Assembly (NCBI GenBank): GCA_031841125.1 | Contig: CM063109.1 | Span: 62,001-126,000 of the forward strand | Direction: 5' to 3' | Length of the DNA stretch: 64,000 nucleotides | From: Acanthococcus lagerstroemiae | Lineage: Eukaryota > Arthropoda > Insecta > Hemiptera > Eriococcidae | In this document: positions 35,208 to 46,934 of the stretch, piece after piece | How the letters are laid out: each line of letters opens with the position of its first letter | Numbering within the stretch: position 1 is the first letter of the stretch | Made by a program: the position numbers and the translations under genes | Notes under the pieces: model-generated | Database searches by the model: none | The model's input: the letters and a program-made list of their open reading frames with translations, nothing else | Told to the model about the DNA's origin: nothing

Positions 35208-36040
35208 TTTACGTGAATTACCACATAATATTTAGTTGTTTTTTTCCCTTTCTTTCTTTTCTTTATGGATAAAATACAACTAGCATGATTTGTTTGTGTG
35301 CTCGGAAATGTAAACGCAAAGATAACTTCATAGCGAAGATCAGAATTCCAATTTTGAATCACTATAGAATTCTTGAAGAAACCATTAATGATCCGGATTA
35401 TAGTTAGTCAAGTTGTGATGAAGATCAATGTAATGATAAAACTCAAAATCGTCAGTTGATTGAAAAAGAAATTGATTCGTGATTCGAATCGTGAATCGTG
35501 GAATTTATTCGCGATTCGAATCATACTTTGGCGCATTCGTAAGGTTTTTGATTCAAAAAGATTCGAATCGTGAAAATTCAAAATGATTCGTGATTCGAAT
35601 AATTTTTTAGATGATTCGTCCCAATACTGACTGGGATGGTGCAGGCAGCAGACATGCATCCCAAAATATGAGTACCTAATTAATTATAATGCTGAGTGCG
35701 TTGTAGTATAAGGTATTAGAATATAAATGTGGGAAATGAAAAAAGAAAGAAAAACAAAAACTCCTGAAGGAAGTAGCATCCCGTCTGTAAAAATGCGGCA
35801 AAAAATGGCATTGACAAAAGTTGCTAATTCTGGTATTAAAAAGTATTTAAGCTGGCAATTCTTCGACCGCTTCGACCAATCAGAACACAGCACTACTAAG
35901 TTACCAAATAATTGCCTGTTCAGGAAACTTTTAAATTGCCTGAGAGGCAATACTTTTCAGACAGGATGTTATTAATTTTTCAGTCACACTATTTGAAAAA
36001 ATGTATACGACTTCCGAGGGAAAAAAATATTAGAGTAAAG
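35208..36040. repeat. GATTCGAATC-rich patch, otherwise no gene
   Basis: At 35465-35615 there are about ten GATTCG/CGAATC words, some as the palindrome GATTCGAATC, next to a segment reading CAGTATTGGGACGAATCATC in reverse. This resembles the end of a hAT-type MITE whose other end is missing or in the gap. No gene is seen up to 36040. Confidence 0.5.
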
Positions 36041-36752
36041 GGTAGGAATATGGACCGGGGTAGAAAAATGGACAGGGTGTGATAACAGGCCTGATAACAC
36101 TGAATGTCTGAAAGCAGTGTGACATGTTACGTTCTACAACAGTCAACACTGGCCAAGAGAGAAAACGGGAATTCTAGCTAATTATTTATTTTTAGAATTT
36201 TGTTTTCGTCTTGTCAGCGTTTTCTTGATATCAAGATACGGGCAATCTGATTTTCGCTGCATAGATTTCGGTAAATAAAAAAGTTCAGATGAATATTTCG
36301 CCAAAAGCAAGCATATAGGTGAGTAGAACACACTTTTCTGAATAATAAGCGCTATTAATTTAGTTACTTTATTACGCTGAATTATCATTGTGATATGAAG
36401 GATCAAATTTATCCAGGAAAATAAAGGTAGGTGGTAGTAATATGGACATGCTCGAATATCTTTCTTTTCAAGTAATTCTGATGATAAGAGGTTACATTTT
36501 ACTTCTTTTAGGATGCCACGAGTTGAACTAATGCCCCATCGAACGTCCAATCGGGAGACTGAGTGCACGCATGGGAGAAACCTACAAATGTGAATTTTTT
36601 TGCGCGAGGAAATATTAAAATTCTTCGTCTCTTTACGCTATATTGTCGATCGTAACTCATTTCACTATTTGACCCTGAAAAATGCCTTTTTTGATCACTC
36701 TAAAATTAATTTTTCGAAGGTGTCCATTTTACCATCATGGTCCATATTACTA
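36041..36752. mobile_element. ~710-bp TIR element with GGAATATGGACC ends
   Basis: The left end reads GTAGGAATATGGACC...TAGAAAAATGGACA. The reversed right end reads TAGTAATATGGACC...GGTAAAATGGACA. The arms are ~33 bp with about 75 percent identity. The interior minus-strand frame (36182-36568) has no recognisable domain. Confidence 0.6.
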
Positions 36753-36949
36753 ATTGAAAAAGTCTGACTGAAAAAACTGAAATAGACAAAAATTTTTTTT
36801 GTGAAAATGAAAACTGAACCCCATATGTGAATACCACATGTTGCTTGAACATATTCATCTAAAAAAAAACTCAATTTTGTTTAAGAGTTAAGAGAGCTTT
36901 CAATTCAAAAAGGAGATATATTCAGGGCAAATATATAGATTAAAAAGTG

Positions 36950-37390
36950 AGCCTGAGATTTTCTCAAACATATATTTGGAGTATAGCATTGTATGGATGT
37001 GAAATCTGGACAATAGGAACACAAAAAAGAGATAGGATAGAAGCTTTTGAAATGTGGTGTTTGATGAAAATCGAATGGACAGAAAAGATCCGGAATGAGG
37101 AAGTGTTGAGGCGAATAGTAAGGAAAAGAGAAATTTGGAACGTAATCGTAAAGAGAAGAGTTGAACTGATAGGTCATAGTATAAGACATCCAACGATATT
37201 TTTGTTCTTGGTAGAGGGAATGACTGCGGGAAAGAAGTGGAAAAGAAGGCAAAGAATGAACTAAGAAGACCAGATAGTGAAGGATACAAAGTATAAATCC
37301 TTCTCAGAAATGAAAAGATTTGCAAGATAGAAAAATGTGGAGACGCAACCTACTAGCGAGAGACTCAAGAGTACAACAACAACAGCAACA
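36950..37390 (+). pseudogene. 3' end of a LINE retrotransposon
   Basis: One frame gives the region downstream of the RT: SIALYGCEIWTIG, RIEAFEMWCL, EWTEKIRNEEVLRR, LIGHSIRHP. After a stop it continues, shifted, as IVKDTKYKSFSEMKRFAR. It ends in a (CAA)n-like tail (CAACAACAACAGCAACA). Blocks such as YGCE.WTIG and IEAFEMWC match the minus-strand LINE at 60010-61000, so both belong to one family. It is 5'-truncated. Confidence 0.85.
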
Positions 37391-37399
37391 TACTGAACA

Positions 37400-38849
37400 G
37401 GACGATGAATTACCTCGAGTCAGCAAAAGGTCATGATTTTATTTTAGCCTGATATTCCCAACATTTCATGAGATAAAAGGTACTTTCATCCTTTTCAACG
37501 TTCTCAATAACTCTCGTGATTTCTCAAAACTTTAACTTCGACTCATCAACCCGAACTTCTCGGTGGTTCGATGCAACAGTCCATCCTCCAACATCGTACT
37601 TCAATTCTCGAGTTTCATTGGTCGCCCAGAGACCTAGTTCGTAGTTGGTCATATTTACGGCTGTCAGACAGCTAAACGACAGTTTCCTCCAAGTTGCACA
37701 AGATACATAAAAAACGTAGGTACATTTTCGTTCGTAGAAAGCGAACAACGAGTGTAACTGGTCGAAAAATGAAAACGTAATTAGACTTCTCTAATTAGGC
37801 GTTTCAGTCTCCAACTACGGCTGTTGTGCTATGTAAGCATACAATTTCTTAATTTCGTCGCTAATAGCCCGGAATTTTCGCGTACTCGGGCAACATACGC
37901 TAATGATTATCATTACCTACAGCGAAGACAAATACCCGATAATAATGGAGGTGGTTTTCCGATTTCATTTTAGGTAAGTTCGCGTACATGAAAGTTGTGC
38001 CCAGTGCGCACAGATGGGAGATGTCGAGTACCACGACAAAGGGTACAGGGAGCTTACAGAACAGCTGTGTTTTCCCTCTCACTCACTCACTCACTCATAC
38101 CTATTTCTCACTCGGTTTCCATAATGAGTAATTTTAGGAAGCAATTTCATTGCTGCTAACTCCAATCGTGACGAGTTTACCCTCAATATACGCGCCTAAC
38201 GAATCGTGATCTACGCCGTTGATTTTATACATATTATTTTAATTTGTACCAAGATGAATGAGTCGCGCAGAATGAACGTCACTTTTTTACATTATTTCGA
38301 TTTGTTTATCGTTGCCACGGAGTTTCAAATGTCTCTCTGATTATCACGACCGAGAATACGCATAAAAGAGGAGAAAAGCAAAGTACACATAATATATTAT
38401 ACACATAAACTGCGAGAGGAGATGAGCCGTTGATACTTCAGAAGAGTTACGCTTCATCGTCTTTTGGATACGGGCGCACTCCGCTGGCTCATTACTATGC
38501 ACATGGAGTCGCCCCGGTAATAAAGCACAAAAGTCTTATAAATTTCCTGGACATAATACACGCGCAGACATTCAACACAATTATGAAATGAAAATGGAAA
38601 AATATTCCCTTTCCCTCGATGGCTGGGTTAGTCCAGTAGCCAACGATCAAGGTTGTACCTTTCCACAGCGGCAACGACGACAGCCACGTCGAGACGTAAC
38701 ATCGAGCCGACGTCGTGACATTCTTTCCATTTGGTCAGGGGCGAAATTTTCACAAGACCGTAATGCACATATACGCAGCGTGTAATCTGTACACAGGGTG
38801 ATTCATAAAGATGCGCATAACACGTTTACTATACCGGGTGGTGCACAAC
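37400..38849. other. No gene recognised
   Basis: A 74-codon minus-strand frame (37524-37748) and a plus-strand frame at 38588-38785 are open but have no domain or convincing splice sites. A CTCA run sits at 38079-38095. Confidence 0.45.
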
Positions 38850-38857
38850 CTGCGCAC

Positions 38858-39321
38858 CAGTGTTGCCACATGTGGTCCTTTCAAACGTTATAAAAAAATA
38901 TGTGGTCCATTTCGTGGTCCTTTCCTGAGGTAGTAATCCTGGTGGTCCTTTTGTGGTCCTTTCTCCTTGAAATAACTATTATTGAATAAATATATAATGC
39001 AGTTTGGACTCATGAATAACAAAAATCATTTTTTAACGACAACTCATGACGTCAAGAACGTAGAAATGTCACAGATCAATACATAAACATAGAGAATTTT
39101 AGGATCATTGAAATATTGAAACGTTCGTGAAATCATGTGAAACACTTGATCTTCAGTGATTCCTAACAGTTTCATTTCAAATCCTCGCACCCCTACTTTT
39201 ACCACCTTGTAACATACATAATATAGCTATTTTAGGGAGGTGGTCCTTTCTTGTGTTGTGTGGTCCTTTTTTTTTTTTTGAGCGAGTGGGCCCTTTTCAC
39301 AGCTCTCATCTGGCTACACTG
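38858..39321. mobile_element. 464-bp hAT MITE with 8-bp TSD
   Basis: The ends are CAGTGTTGCCACATG and, reversed, CAGTGTAGCCAGATG. They are flanked by the exact direct repeat CTGCGCAC (38850-38857 and 39322-39329), which fits the hAT target pattern nTnnnnAn. Repeated TGGTCCTTT words near both ends look like subterminal transposase-binding repeats. There is no coding capacity. Confidence 0.93.
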
Positions 39322-40282
39322 CTGCGCACTTCTTTCTGGATCACCATGAAGCCTATACCGCGTTCGTCACTCTGCAAGTTGAGAGGACTGCCGAACTTCC
39401 ACAGAGAAAATGAAAATCCTCCAGTACTGGACAGAGGTTGGGGGGGGGTCTGGGTTTTCCATCCTGCATGCTATATTCTGTAGCTATACGGGAATAAAAG
39501 TTTACCATCAAATGTATGGACGATTGATTTATGTTTTCGCGACGAGCCCCCTTTTCGAATAGTCATTTCCGAGCCTATCGATGTACGATCACGGTTTCAT
39601 TAATAAGACGCTGGCTCTGTGCACTATTATTTTTTTTTATCCCCCTATCCCTCGCCTCGTAAGAGACTGGATGAACGGCGAAACCGGTTTGTACGTAGAT
39701 TCTTGTACAAACGTTATCGTTGATCGGTGATCCGATGCTTGGTGCCCTGTGCCGGCGCGAGTTCAGTGCGATGCTATACGGCCAGGAAATTAGGGATTCG
39801 GGCCAGATTTCGTAGTTGTGCAATATTACTCTCGTAATTATACGGAAATGCCGTCGTCTGTTTCCGAATAGATATGCAGTTACGTACATGGTCGTCGGCC
39901 CGGCCAGTTACACTCGAGGCTGAAAATACTACAACACTGGAAAAAAAAGCAACTTCCACGGAAATCAAGATTGACAATATTCTCTTTCACCCCCGCCCCC
40001 ATTCACCCTGTTCATCATATTCGTAACAAGCGGAATACTCAAATTACGTAACTAGAGCAATGTAGGAGTAGAAACCTATTCACACTAGATCAAAATTAAA
40101 ACTACAATTAAATTGATGAAAACCAAAAAGGATTAAGTCCATTTTTCAGACTTTTCAAGAGAGGCAGAAAACTGATTTATACAAAAACCAAACATGACTT
40201 AGGGCAATGAGAGGGAATACTAAAGACAATTTTTAAGGGTGTTGCGAAAAAAAATTCAAGAATACGAGGCCTGACAATTAGG
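39322..40282. other. No gene recognised
   Basis: Frames on the minus strand at 39575-39977 show no domain. Nothing else was seen. Confidence 0.45.
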
Positions 40283-40684
40283 CAGGCCTGCCAACTAAGT
40301 CTGTCAAAAATAATAGTAAAAAGTGACCTTCCGAGAAAAAAAAGGGACCAAATAGTGATCAAATTTACTCTTTTAGGAACTTGAATAGCAACTCGAAACT
40401 GTGCTTGGAAAGCAAAATCAAGTTGACAAAAGAGGGGAAAGGCACCACTGCCGATATTTTCTACTTCTCACTTCCAAAAATTAATAACAAGTACTCAACT
40501 TTTTTCATTTTCCCACTTTTTCACTTATTACAAAAGCAAATCAACAAAAACATGAAAGAAAATGTGAGATTCATTCAATATAATATTATGATAAAAATGA
40601 AAATTGTATTTGTTTATAATATAAGGAACAATAACGTATTAAACTTTCAAAACTCAAACACTAATGATAAGAAGACTGAACTTA

Positions 40685-40912
40685 TAATAATTTAATAATG
40701 ATATCTGTATCATCACTCCACTTCAAATAATTCAATAATGATACCAGTATCATTTGACTTAGAAGAATTTAATAATGATATCTATCATCACTCGACTCAG
40801 AATAATTCAATAATGATATCTGTATCATTTGACTTAGAAGAATTTAATAATAATATCCGTATCATCACTTGACTTAGAATAATTCAATAACAATACCTGT
40901 GTCATTTGGTAA
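40685..40912. repeat. Tandem repeat inside the hAT element
   Basis: About five units of ~45 bp, based on AATAATTCAATAATGATATC plus TGTATCATTTGACTTAGAA. Confidence 0.85.
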
Positions 40913-41027
40913 TTTCAAAGTAAATTCAAACGACAATGAATAAGCACTAAAATAATATAATAAACAGTTCAATGATGAACCGATTATTCGTTTTTTAAAA
41001 TTCTTCTTTCAAGAGCAGAACACTCTT

Positions 41028-41935
41028 TCAAGAGAGAGTTTTTTCATCTTTCAGTTTAGAAGCCCCTTCTATTATTTCTTGAGCAACGCGAACTGATGAC
41101 AAATTATTTGTATCCACAGCCTTCTTCAACTTCTTATTCGCAATTGTCAGTGTGTCAGCATGCACGTTCCTTGTGACACCCAACTCGTGCTTTTTGTTTT
41201 TCAAATCATCTCCTAATGCAACCAATGTCCTTTTGTCTCCTCTATTTCTTCTTTCTTCTGTCTTCTAGTAGCCGTTTTTCTTCTTCACTCTTCTTTTGGG
41301 CCACTTTAGCTTCTTTCTTCTTTCTACCCATATTTTCCCTATATAATGTACCAGCAACGCGGACCATTTTTATAATTTCATTTGTTATTGGAATATTTTC
41401 TATTTTATTTTCATACTGTTTCAATGCACTTTTGACATTTAATCGAGCATTCAACAATTCTACTGACATGCTAGTTTTCTCATCTGTCAATATGTTTGCT
41501 GAGTCGGAAAACTATCGCTCAATGTCAGCGCTCCCATGGTAGACCAGAAGCGCCGCTTTAACCAATACGGTTAAATTTGGGTACTTGTCCTCGGAAGTGA
41601 GATCATGATCAAATACATTTCTCCAAAACTCTAACATGGGCATATTTACCATTACAGGTTCAGAATCCATTTCAGCATGTAATAATTTCAGCTCATCAAT
41701 AGTTTTATCTAATAGAACTGCTAACGGAAGAGCCTTATGAATAGCTCGCACATCTTCTTCATTTCTCTGCCCTTATACATTATTTCATGAGGCGATAAAA
41801 ATCTGAACTTTCTCACAATTCCCAGAGATGGTTGTAAAACACTTTTCTCTAACAAATGTTTAATTGCTGCCATATAGAAATAATTACGCATATTATTCTT
41901 GAACATCACAACATCCTGTTCTCTCAAAGTTCCAA
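41028..41935 (-). pseudogene. hAT transposase C-terminal region, broken
   Basis: Three frame pieces follow family order. The first is DVVMFKNNMRNYFYMAAIKHLL with KFRFLSPHE (41927-41721). The second is EFWRNVFDHD, then PNLTVLVKAALLVYHGSADIER (41751-41512), the dimerisation core. An in-frame TAG at 41514-41512 sits where ER.FS usually continues, and FSDSANILTDEK resumes directly. The third is LNARLNVKSALKQYENK with a Lys/Glu-rich tail (41490-41242), followed by a shifted VALGDDLKNKK piece. At least two frameshifts and one stop make it inactive. The catalytic DDE part is absent from the element. Confidence 0.88.
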
Positions 41936-42183
41936 TTTTTCTAGGACTTCTACAGAAAATACAATTCTATCATATGACAGGAAATTTAGGCTAATAGGGT
42001 GCAGTGTGCAGCAATTTTTTTGTTTTCCTTCATCAAAATAGTGACAATAGTGACTTTCTTGAGTCAATAGTGACAAATAGTGGCCTAGGTTAAAAATAGT
42101 GACAAGTCACTATAATAGTGACCAGTTGGCAGGCCTGCAATTAGGTAATGAGACTGAGTGTATAAAAAACCATATTTTAAAAA

Positions 42184-42865
42184 TCATTCAACATCCGTTT
42201 GATCCCCTTCGAAATAGTTCCCTTGGGCACCAACACGACGAGTTCAGCGAGTTTTCCATGCCTCGTAGCAGTTCCGGAAAGCTTCGATCGGAATGTCCGA
42301 CAGTACCCTCGTCACGGCCTCTTGGATCGCCTCAATCGACTCAAAATGCGTTCCTTTCACCGTTTGCTTGACTTTGGGGAACAAGAAAAAGTCGCAGGGA
42401 GATAGATCAGTCAAGTACGGAGGCTGCGGTAACACTGCGATCCTTTGGAGGTCAAGAAGTGGGTCACACTGAACGTGGTGTGACAGGGGGCGTTGTCATG
42501 GTGGAGAATCCAAGTTTGCGCGATACTGGGACGCACTCTGTTGACCTTTTTTCGAAGTCTGTCGAGTACTTCGCGGTAGTAGGTCTGGTTAGTGGTCTGT
42601 TCAGACGGAACAAACTCCCTGTGGACCACCCGCGGCTGTCGAAGAAGCAGATGAGTATGGTTTTCACCTTAGACTTGCTCATGCGAGTCTTTTTGGGTCT
42701 TGGGGCGTTTGGAGACAACCAGTGTTGGCTTTAGCGTACTTGTGCACGACTCATAGAATCACCACCATAAACTACAAGTATTTTCTCGTACGTTTCCGTA
42801 GCCGAATCGCCCAGTTTTACACAAAATTTGATCGCTACACGTTGCTCTAAATTACGTTTTTCCAT
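42184..42865 (-). pseudogene. mariner transposase with internal deletion
   Basis: The N-terminus MEKRNLEQRVAIKFC...YGGDSMSRAQVR (first helix-turn-helix) stops at a TAA. The frame resumes at PKKTRMSKSKVKTILICFF, skipping the middle of the protein with the first catalytic Asp. The remaining DD34D motifs are visible: WILHHDNAPCHT and, after a frameshift near 42435, PQPPYLTDLSPCDFFLFP. The C-terminus reads EAFRNCYEAWKTR and ends QTDVE. A complete transposase of this type is about 345 residues; roughly a third is missing. It lies about 40 bp from the end of the hAT element. TIRs and the TA duplication were not pinned down. Confidence 0.9.
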
Positions 42866-43152
42866 TTTCATGACGAGCACAACTAACACACTTCTACCCA
42901 ACTGACGAACTAATGGTCGTTTCTCGTGTTGCCAGACTGAAAATCTGAGAATGCACAGGGGGTCTTAAAAAAATGTACCAGATTTTGTCAAAATGTACCA
43001 GATGCTCGAAAAATAATTTTGTATGATTGTAACACCCTTATTTTCCTCCGGAAACTAATTAGTGAACCGTCAACTCAGTTAGAATTACGTTTTTGATACA
43101 CTGACATGATCTACATAACAAGGTTCAAGATCAAAATTCGAACCCGGATAAC

Positions 43153-43403
43153 TGGACGCTATTCAGCAAGAGGGAACCAACAAATATTTGTAAACAAAAT
43201 GAGTTATTAGTATCGTTGGAAAGAGCGTAAAAAGTAGAATTTTTCAAAATTGGGCCCCCGATTCAAAAATGTGTACTCACGTTGAAAAAAGCCTATCAGT
43301 AAACGCTGTGTCATATAGTTTCTACATGGCTCTTGAACTTCGAATCACGTGTTCTCCAAAAGCGGATTTTGCTAGTTGGTTCCCTCTTGCTGAACAGCGT
43401 CCA
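43153..43403. mobile_element. 251-bp MITE with 29-bp TIRs
   Basis: TGGACGCTATTCAGCAAGAG plus GGAACCAAC at 43153-43181 is matched in reverse at 43375-43403 with one mismatch. The interior shares ~150 bp with 15520-15672, so the family is dispersed. No transposase. Confidence 0.88.
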
Positions 43404-43650
43404 ACTGATAAGGTGATAAGACAGAACGAAGTAGGATTGGGATGGGGAACGGAATGTAGGAGCGCTAATGTGCACTTCCTAATGAAAGGTTGAGTGATCA
43501 CAGACGGAAATAACATTGCCGTAAATGGGAAATACGGGTTTTTCAAAAAATCATTATAAAATTAAGAAATGACGGACATGCTTCAAATTTGAACTGTAGA
43601 GAGCTACATATTCGAACTTGCGATTAAAGATTTAATATATTAGGTAGTAA

Positions 43651-43695
43651 CTAGGGGGCTTCGCCTCCTGGCCGCTTCGCGGCCCAAACCCCCGC
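43651..43695 (-). mobile_element. Candidate Helitron-type 3' terminus (minus strand)
   Basis: Read on the minus strand, hairpin CCGCGAAGCGG, then AGGAGGCGAAGCCCC, ends in CTAG followed by T. It matches the terminus at 1006-1052. Upstream on the same strand, GC-rich sequence with a second GGCGCGAAGCGCC hairpin extends to about 43760, so this end belongs to a longer element whose 5' end is not identified. Confidence 0.5.
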
Positions 43696-43699
43696 CGTC

Positions 43700-46232
43700 A
43701 CTCTCTTCGCTCGTGCCGGCCTTGCTCGGCGCTTCGCGCCTCCTCCGACCATCACAGTCCTCAGTGTTTGGTCTAAAACTTTTGTTCCAGAGTTGAGGTT
43801 TGCTTTGCGCTTCTTTTGCTCCTCCTCTATCAGCGGTCCTAAATCTTTCATCATGAACCCCCTTCCATCCTTTCTTCATCACGAGCCTCCTCCCCCACCA
43901 TGACCCCCTCATTCACCACGGTCGCTCTCTGTCTCCATGGTCATACTTCAACAGTCGCAGCCCTCCTCAGCCACGAACTCCGCACCCACAACAGCCATAA
44001 TCTCCTACCAGAGGCTTCAATGCCCACCCCATGGTCTTTTACCTCCGCAGTATCCCCCCCTGCAAACCCTTTTCTTCTGCACATTCGGGTAGGCCCTCTT
44101 GCTTGGACTGACCCTCACCCAGGACTAGAATAGTGTCATCAAAATCAAAATGCCAAAAGGAAGCTCAACTTGGAAAATAAGAAAAGAAGAAGGAATTTCT
44201 CACAAACAGCGTTTGTCTCCCCAATTCCCAAACAAAGAACCAATAAACGTGTAATTAAAACCAAATCAACTTATTGCGAGCTTGTATGAAGATTTGCGTT
44301 TCCACTATGAAATTTGTGTTTTTTCAGAGGACAAGTTCGCGTTTCTGAAAAATGTCAGTGGGCGTCCTTCAAAGGCATGTCGCTAGCTAAGACTGGTTAA
44401 AATATGGTTGCCGTGATTTGTCTCTGTTAAAATCAAGATAAGTTCCCTTAATCTGTTCCTAGGAAGAATCTTAAAGACTCCTAGACGTTGTGTTAAGACA
44501 GGTCACAAGTCCCAATTAAGTTCAAGACCCATCTAGAATCTCTCTGTAGAAGACTACTCGAGTAAAGACTCGTTGTACGACGCATCAAAGCACTCTCAAG
44601 ACTATGTTCGGGCTGATCAAGGCTACATGTTCGGATTCGGTAAGCTTGTTAAGATTCATCAATAATCATTTGAACTACCATGACACACTTCAAGTTTAGC
44701 ATCCAGATTAATCAGGAATTGTCGATTAAAAAAATCCTAAATTATATTTCACTTAAGTCGTTCAATGACTCATGAGGGCAGGCGGAATCAGAAAAGAGTA
44801 AGGTGGGTCATTGAAAAAACAGATTTTTCCACACGAAAGCCGGTTCGATCATTCTTTTTAAATACGCCTCTGTCTACGGGGTACCTCGAACTCAACGAAG
44901 TAAAGCCGATACAAGTGAAATCTTCGACAAGGGAAAAGTGAGAAAATATCATATGTATTACTGAAAGTCATTCACTTACTTCACGGAAGGGGGTATCCTG
45001 AAAGGCCTCAGCTTAGATTTGAATACCTGGCTCTATGGGCTGAACGCTGCGTGTTCGCAGCAGAAGAGATAGAACAGACATTTGATTCACTCAAACCACG
45101 TAAACTCAAATGATTCTATTTTATCGTTCCACAATGCGAACTAGAAATTTTTCAAATTTTCATCGACTCGCCATCATTACTTCTTTCTTACTGTCACAGT
45201 AAAAATGACTTTTCGATCAAAAAAAAATTTATATTTTCAATGACAAGTCACTATAAAAATGACCATCTGACCAGCTAGTGGATTATCCATATCGGCGACT
45301 CAATTGAATATGGTCTCCGACGTACGTCGAATACAGACAGAACGTTTCATGGAAATACCCACCCTTTTCCATTTCCGTTGTGTGTCAACAAGAACGCCTC
45401 CGACCTACCGGACTTCCTTTTCGAATAAGAATAAATTATTGGGCTATATTTAAATATTATTGGTTATTTTCGTCCGTTTTCTTGTTAAATTTAACGAAAT
45501 GGCCATTGGAAATGTATGCTGACAGGTATCTCTGGGGCTGTCAGCGGAATCGTTCCGCAGGTATTTGCGTCATGTCAAAATCGGTCTGCCTCGACTACAG
45601 AGTAGTTGGGCACGACAGCAAATCAAATTCAGTCGATATAATGCGAATTGCAAGCATGTTTTTGAAGGTGCTTCGTTCCTAAAATATATTCTTCGTAATC
45701 GAACCCCTGCTCCCGTCTAAGTTAACAGAGCGTCTGAATGGGAAACGAATGCGTTCGAAGTGATAACGAGTTAGTGGCCTGAATGTGAATGGAAGTTGAG
45801 AAGGGTAGAGAAGACAACCAACACAAAAAGTGTATACGATATGGAGAATGGACGCGTTTTCCCCCGTGGAACTTTGAAGCGGAAAATACACCGAACGATA
45901 TGACACAATTGACCAAATGTTCTGGGTACAGATGTTCTCCGATCGGATTTATTTTCGGCCGACTTCGAGATACGATAACTGGGCAGCTGGAACTTTCCGT
46001 CCCTAAATAGCAACAGCCCCATCTACTCAAAGATTACATTTTCTTATGGCCGTCTCCTCATTGTGGAAAGAATGATTTCTGGGGCTGAAGATCACTTTAT
46101 TTCCTCCGGCCGAGAGTCGAACCGCTTTTTGAAAGAGTCCAAAATTTGCGAGTCTCTGCTTTTCCAAAATTTTAAAAATATATCAGAACGGACCAAGAGC
46201 CCCCTTGTTCTCTGTTAGTAAAATCGGTTCTT
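43700..46232. other. No gene recognised
   Basis: 43760-44130 is C-rich with long accidental frames. 44150-46230 has frames on both strands (for example 45380-45682 and 45679-46030) without a recognised domain or clear exon structure. Confidence 0.45.
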
Positions 46233-46400
46233 TTAACACCTTAGGTCTTCACTAGTCTCTATGCTAAATACTTCATCCAGGTTCACGCAGGTCTCTACGA
46301 TCACCTCTGGCTCTGGTAACTCGATTACATCGTCGAGTGTTGGTACACCAACATTATCCTCTCTCATCTCCAGTGCCTCAGCTCCTACTCGGCAGCCACC
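46233..46400 (-). other. Open frame downstream of the bHLH exon, unassigned
   Basis: A minus-strand frame of about 55 codons reads EALEMREDNVGVPTLDDVIE, then PEPEVIVETCVNLDEVFS, and stops at 46235-46233. The acidic composition looks coding. It is not a known bHLH-PAS segment and may be the tail of a transposase or an accidental frame. Confidence 0.3.
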
Positions 46401-46446
46401 GATACTTTATACCTTAAAACTAAGTAATAAAGATTTTATAAATTAC

Positions 46447-46604
46447 CTCTTAATGCCTTCATGTGCGCGACAGCCATCCTCAGTATGGTCAGCTTGTCCG
46501 GCTTCCTGGCCAATGCGCTGCAGGTCGGAACCATGTCGGAAAGTTCGGTGATGTACGCCGTCATCTTATTGCGCCGTCTTCGTTCTATCTCGCAATGATT
46601 CTCC
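46447..46604 (-). CDS. tgo: bHLH exon of tango/ARNT (bHLH-PAS) gene
   Basis: This internal exon has acceptor CTGTAG and donor GAG|GTAATT, enters in phase 2 and leaves in phase 1. It encodes [20 protein letters not shown] (basic region and helix 1), [17 protein letters not shown] (loop) and [16 protein letters not shown] (helix 2). The basic region, the ELSDMVPTC block and [18 protein letters not shown] are the near-invariant signature of ARNT/tango. Cycle/BMAL is close, so the exact paralogue is inferred. The protein is the common nuclear partner of Sim, Trachealess, AhR and HIF-type factors. The exon is intact with a good frame, so the gene is likely functional with long introns. Neighbouring PAS exons were not recognised within the window. 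Confidence 0.88.
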
Positions 46605-46934
46605 CTACAGTTGGGTCATAAGAAGAAAAACGGCAAGATATACATAGGTGTATAAACAAAGCTATTTGAGTATATTAGACCAGTAGTTCTCAACGAGGGC
46701 GTAACACACCCTGGGGGGGGGAGGAGTAGAGGTACGGCGGCAGGCTTGTTTTTGATGGTAGGAGGGTGATGAGTACGTTTTGGGTGGTCGGGGACGGTGA
46801 GCATGTTTTTGTATACAAGAGTGACTTCGAAGAACTCCACTCTCGAATCTCAAAATTCAATGGAATCAATTTTCAACTCAAGACAGTGAAGTCAATTTGA
46901 TTACAACAAAATCTGTGTTATTTCTGCCTTACAA

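Larger units (their letters stand above)
40283..42137 (-). mobile_element. 1855-bp hAT element with TIRs and 8-bp TSD
   Basis: Both ends carry the perfect 14-bp TIR CAGGCCTGCCAACT, flanked by the direct repeat CAATTAGG (40275-40282 and 42138-42145). The interior holds the C-terminal half of a hAT transposase on the minus strand (41028-41935), a tandem repeat (40685-40912) and repeated AATAGTGAC words near the right end. It is an internally deleted, nonautonomous derivative. Confidence 0.95.

Noticed and set aside
34697..35362. Frames of ~200 codons across the N runs at 34.7 kb and 55.2 kb
   Set aside because: They consist of undetermined bases only.
36900..37325. Minus-strand membrane-like frame opposite the LINE fragment
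   Set aside because: It is the antisense of the LINE 3' end on the plus strand, whose sense frame matches LINE blocks.
43640..44133. GC-rich frames as a gene or bacterial insert
   Set aside because: High GC comes from hairpin-rich transposon-end sequence and C-rich repeats; frames on both strands lack domains.
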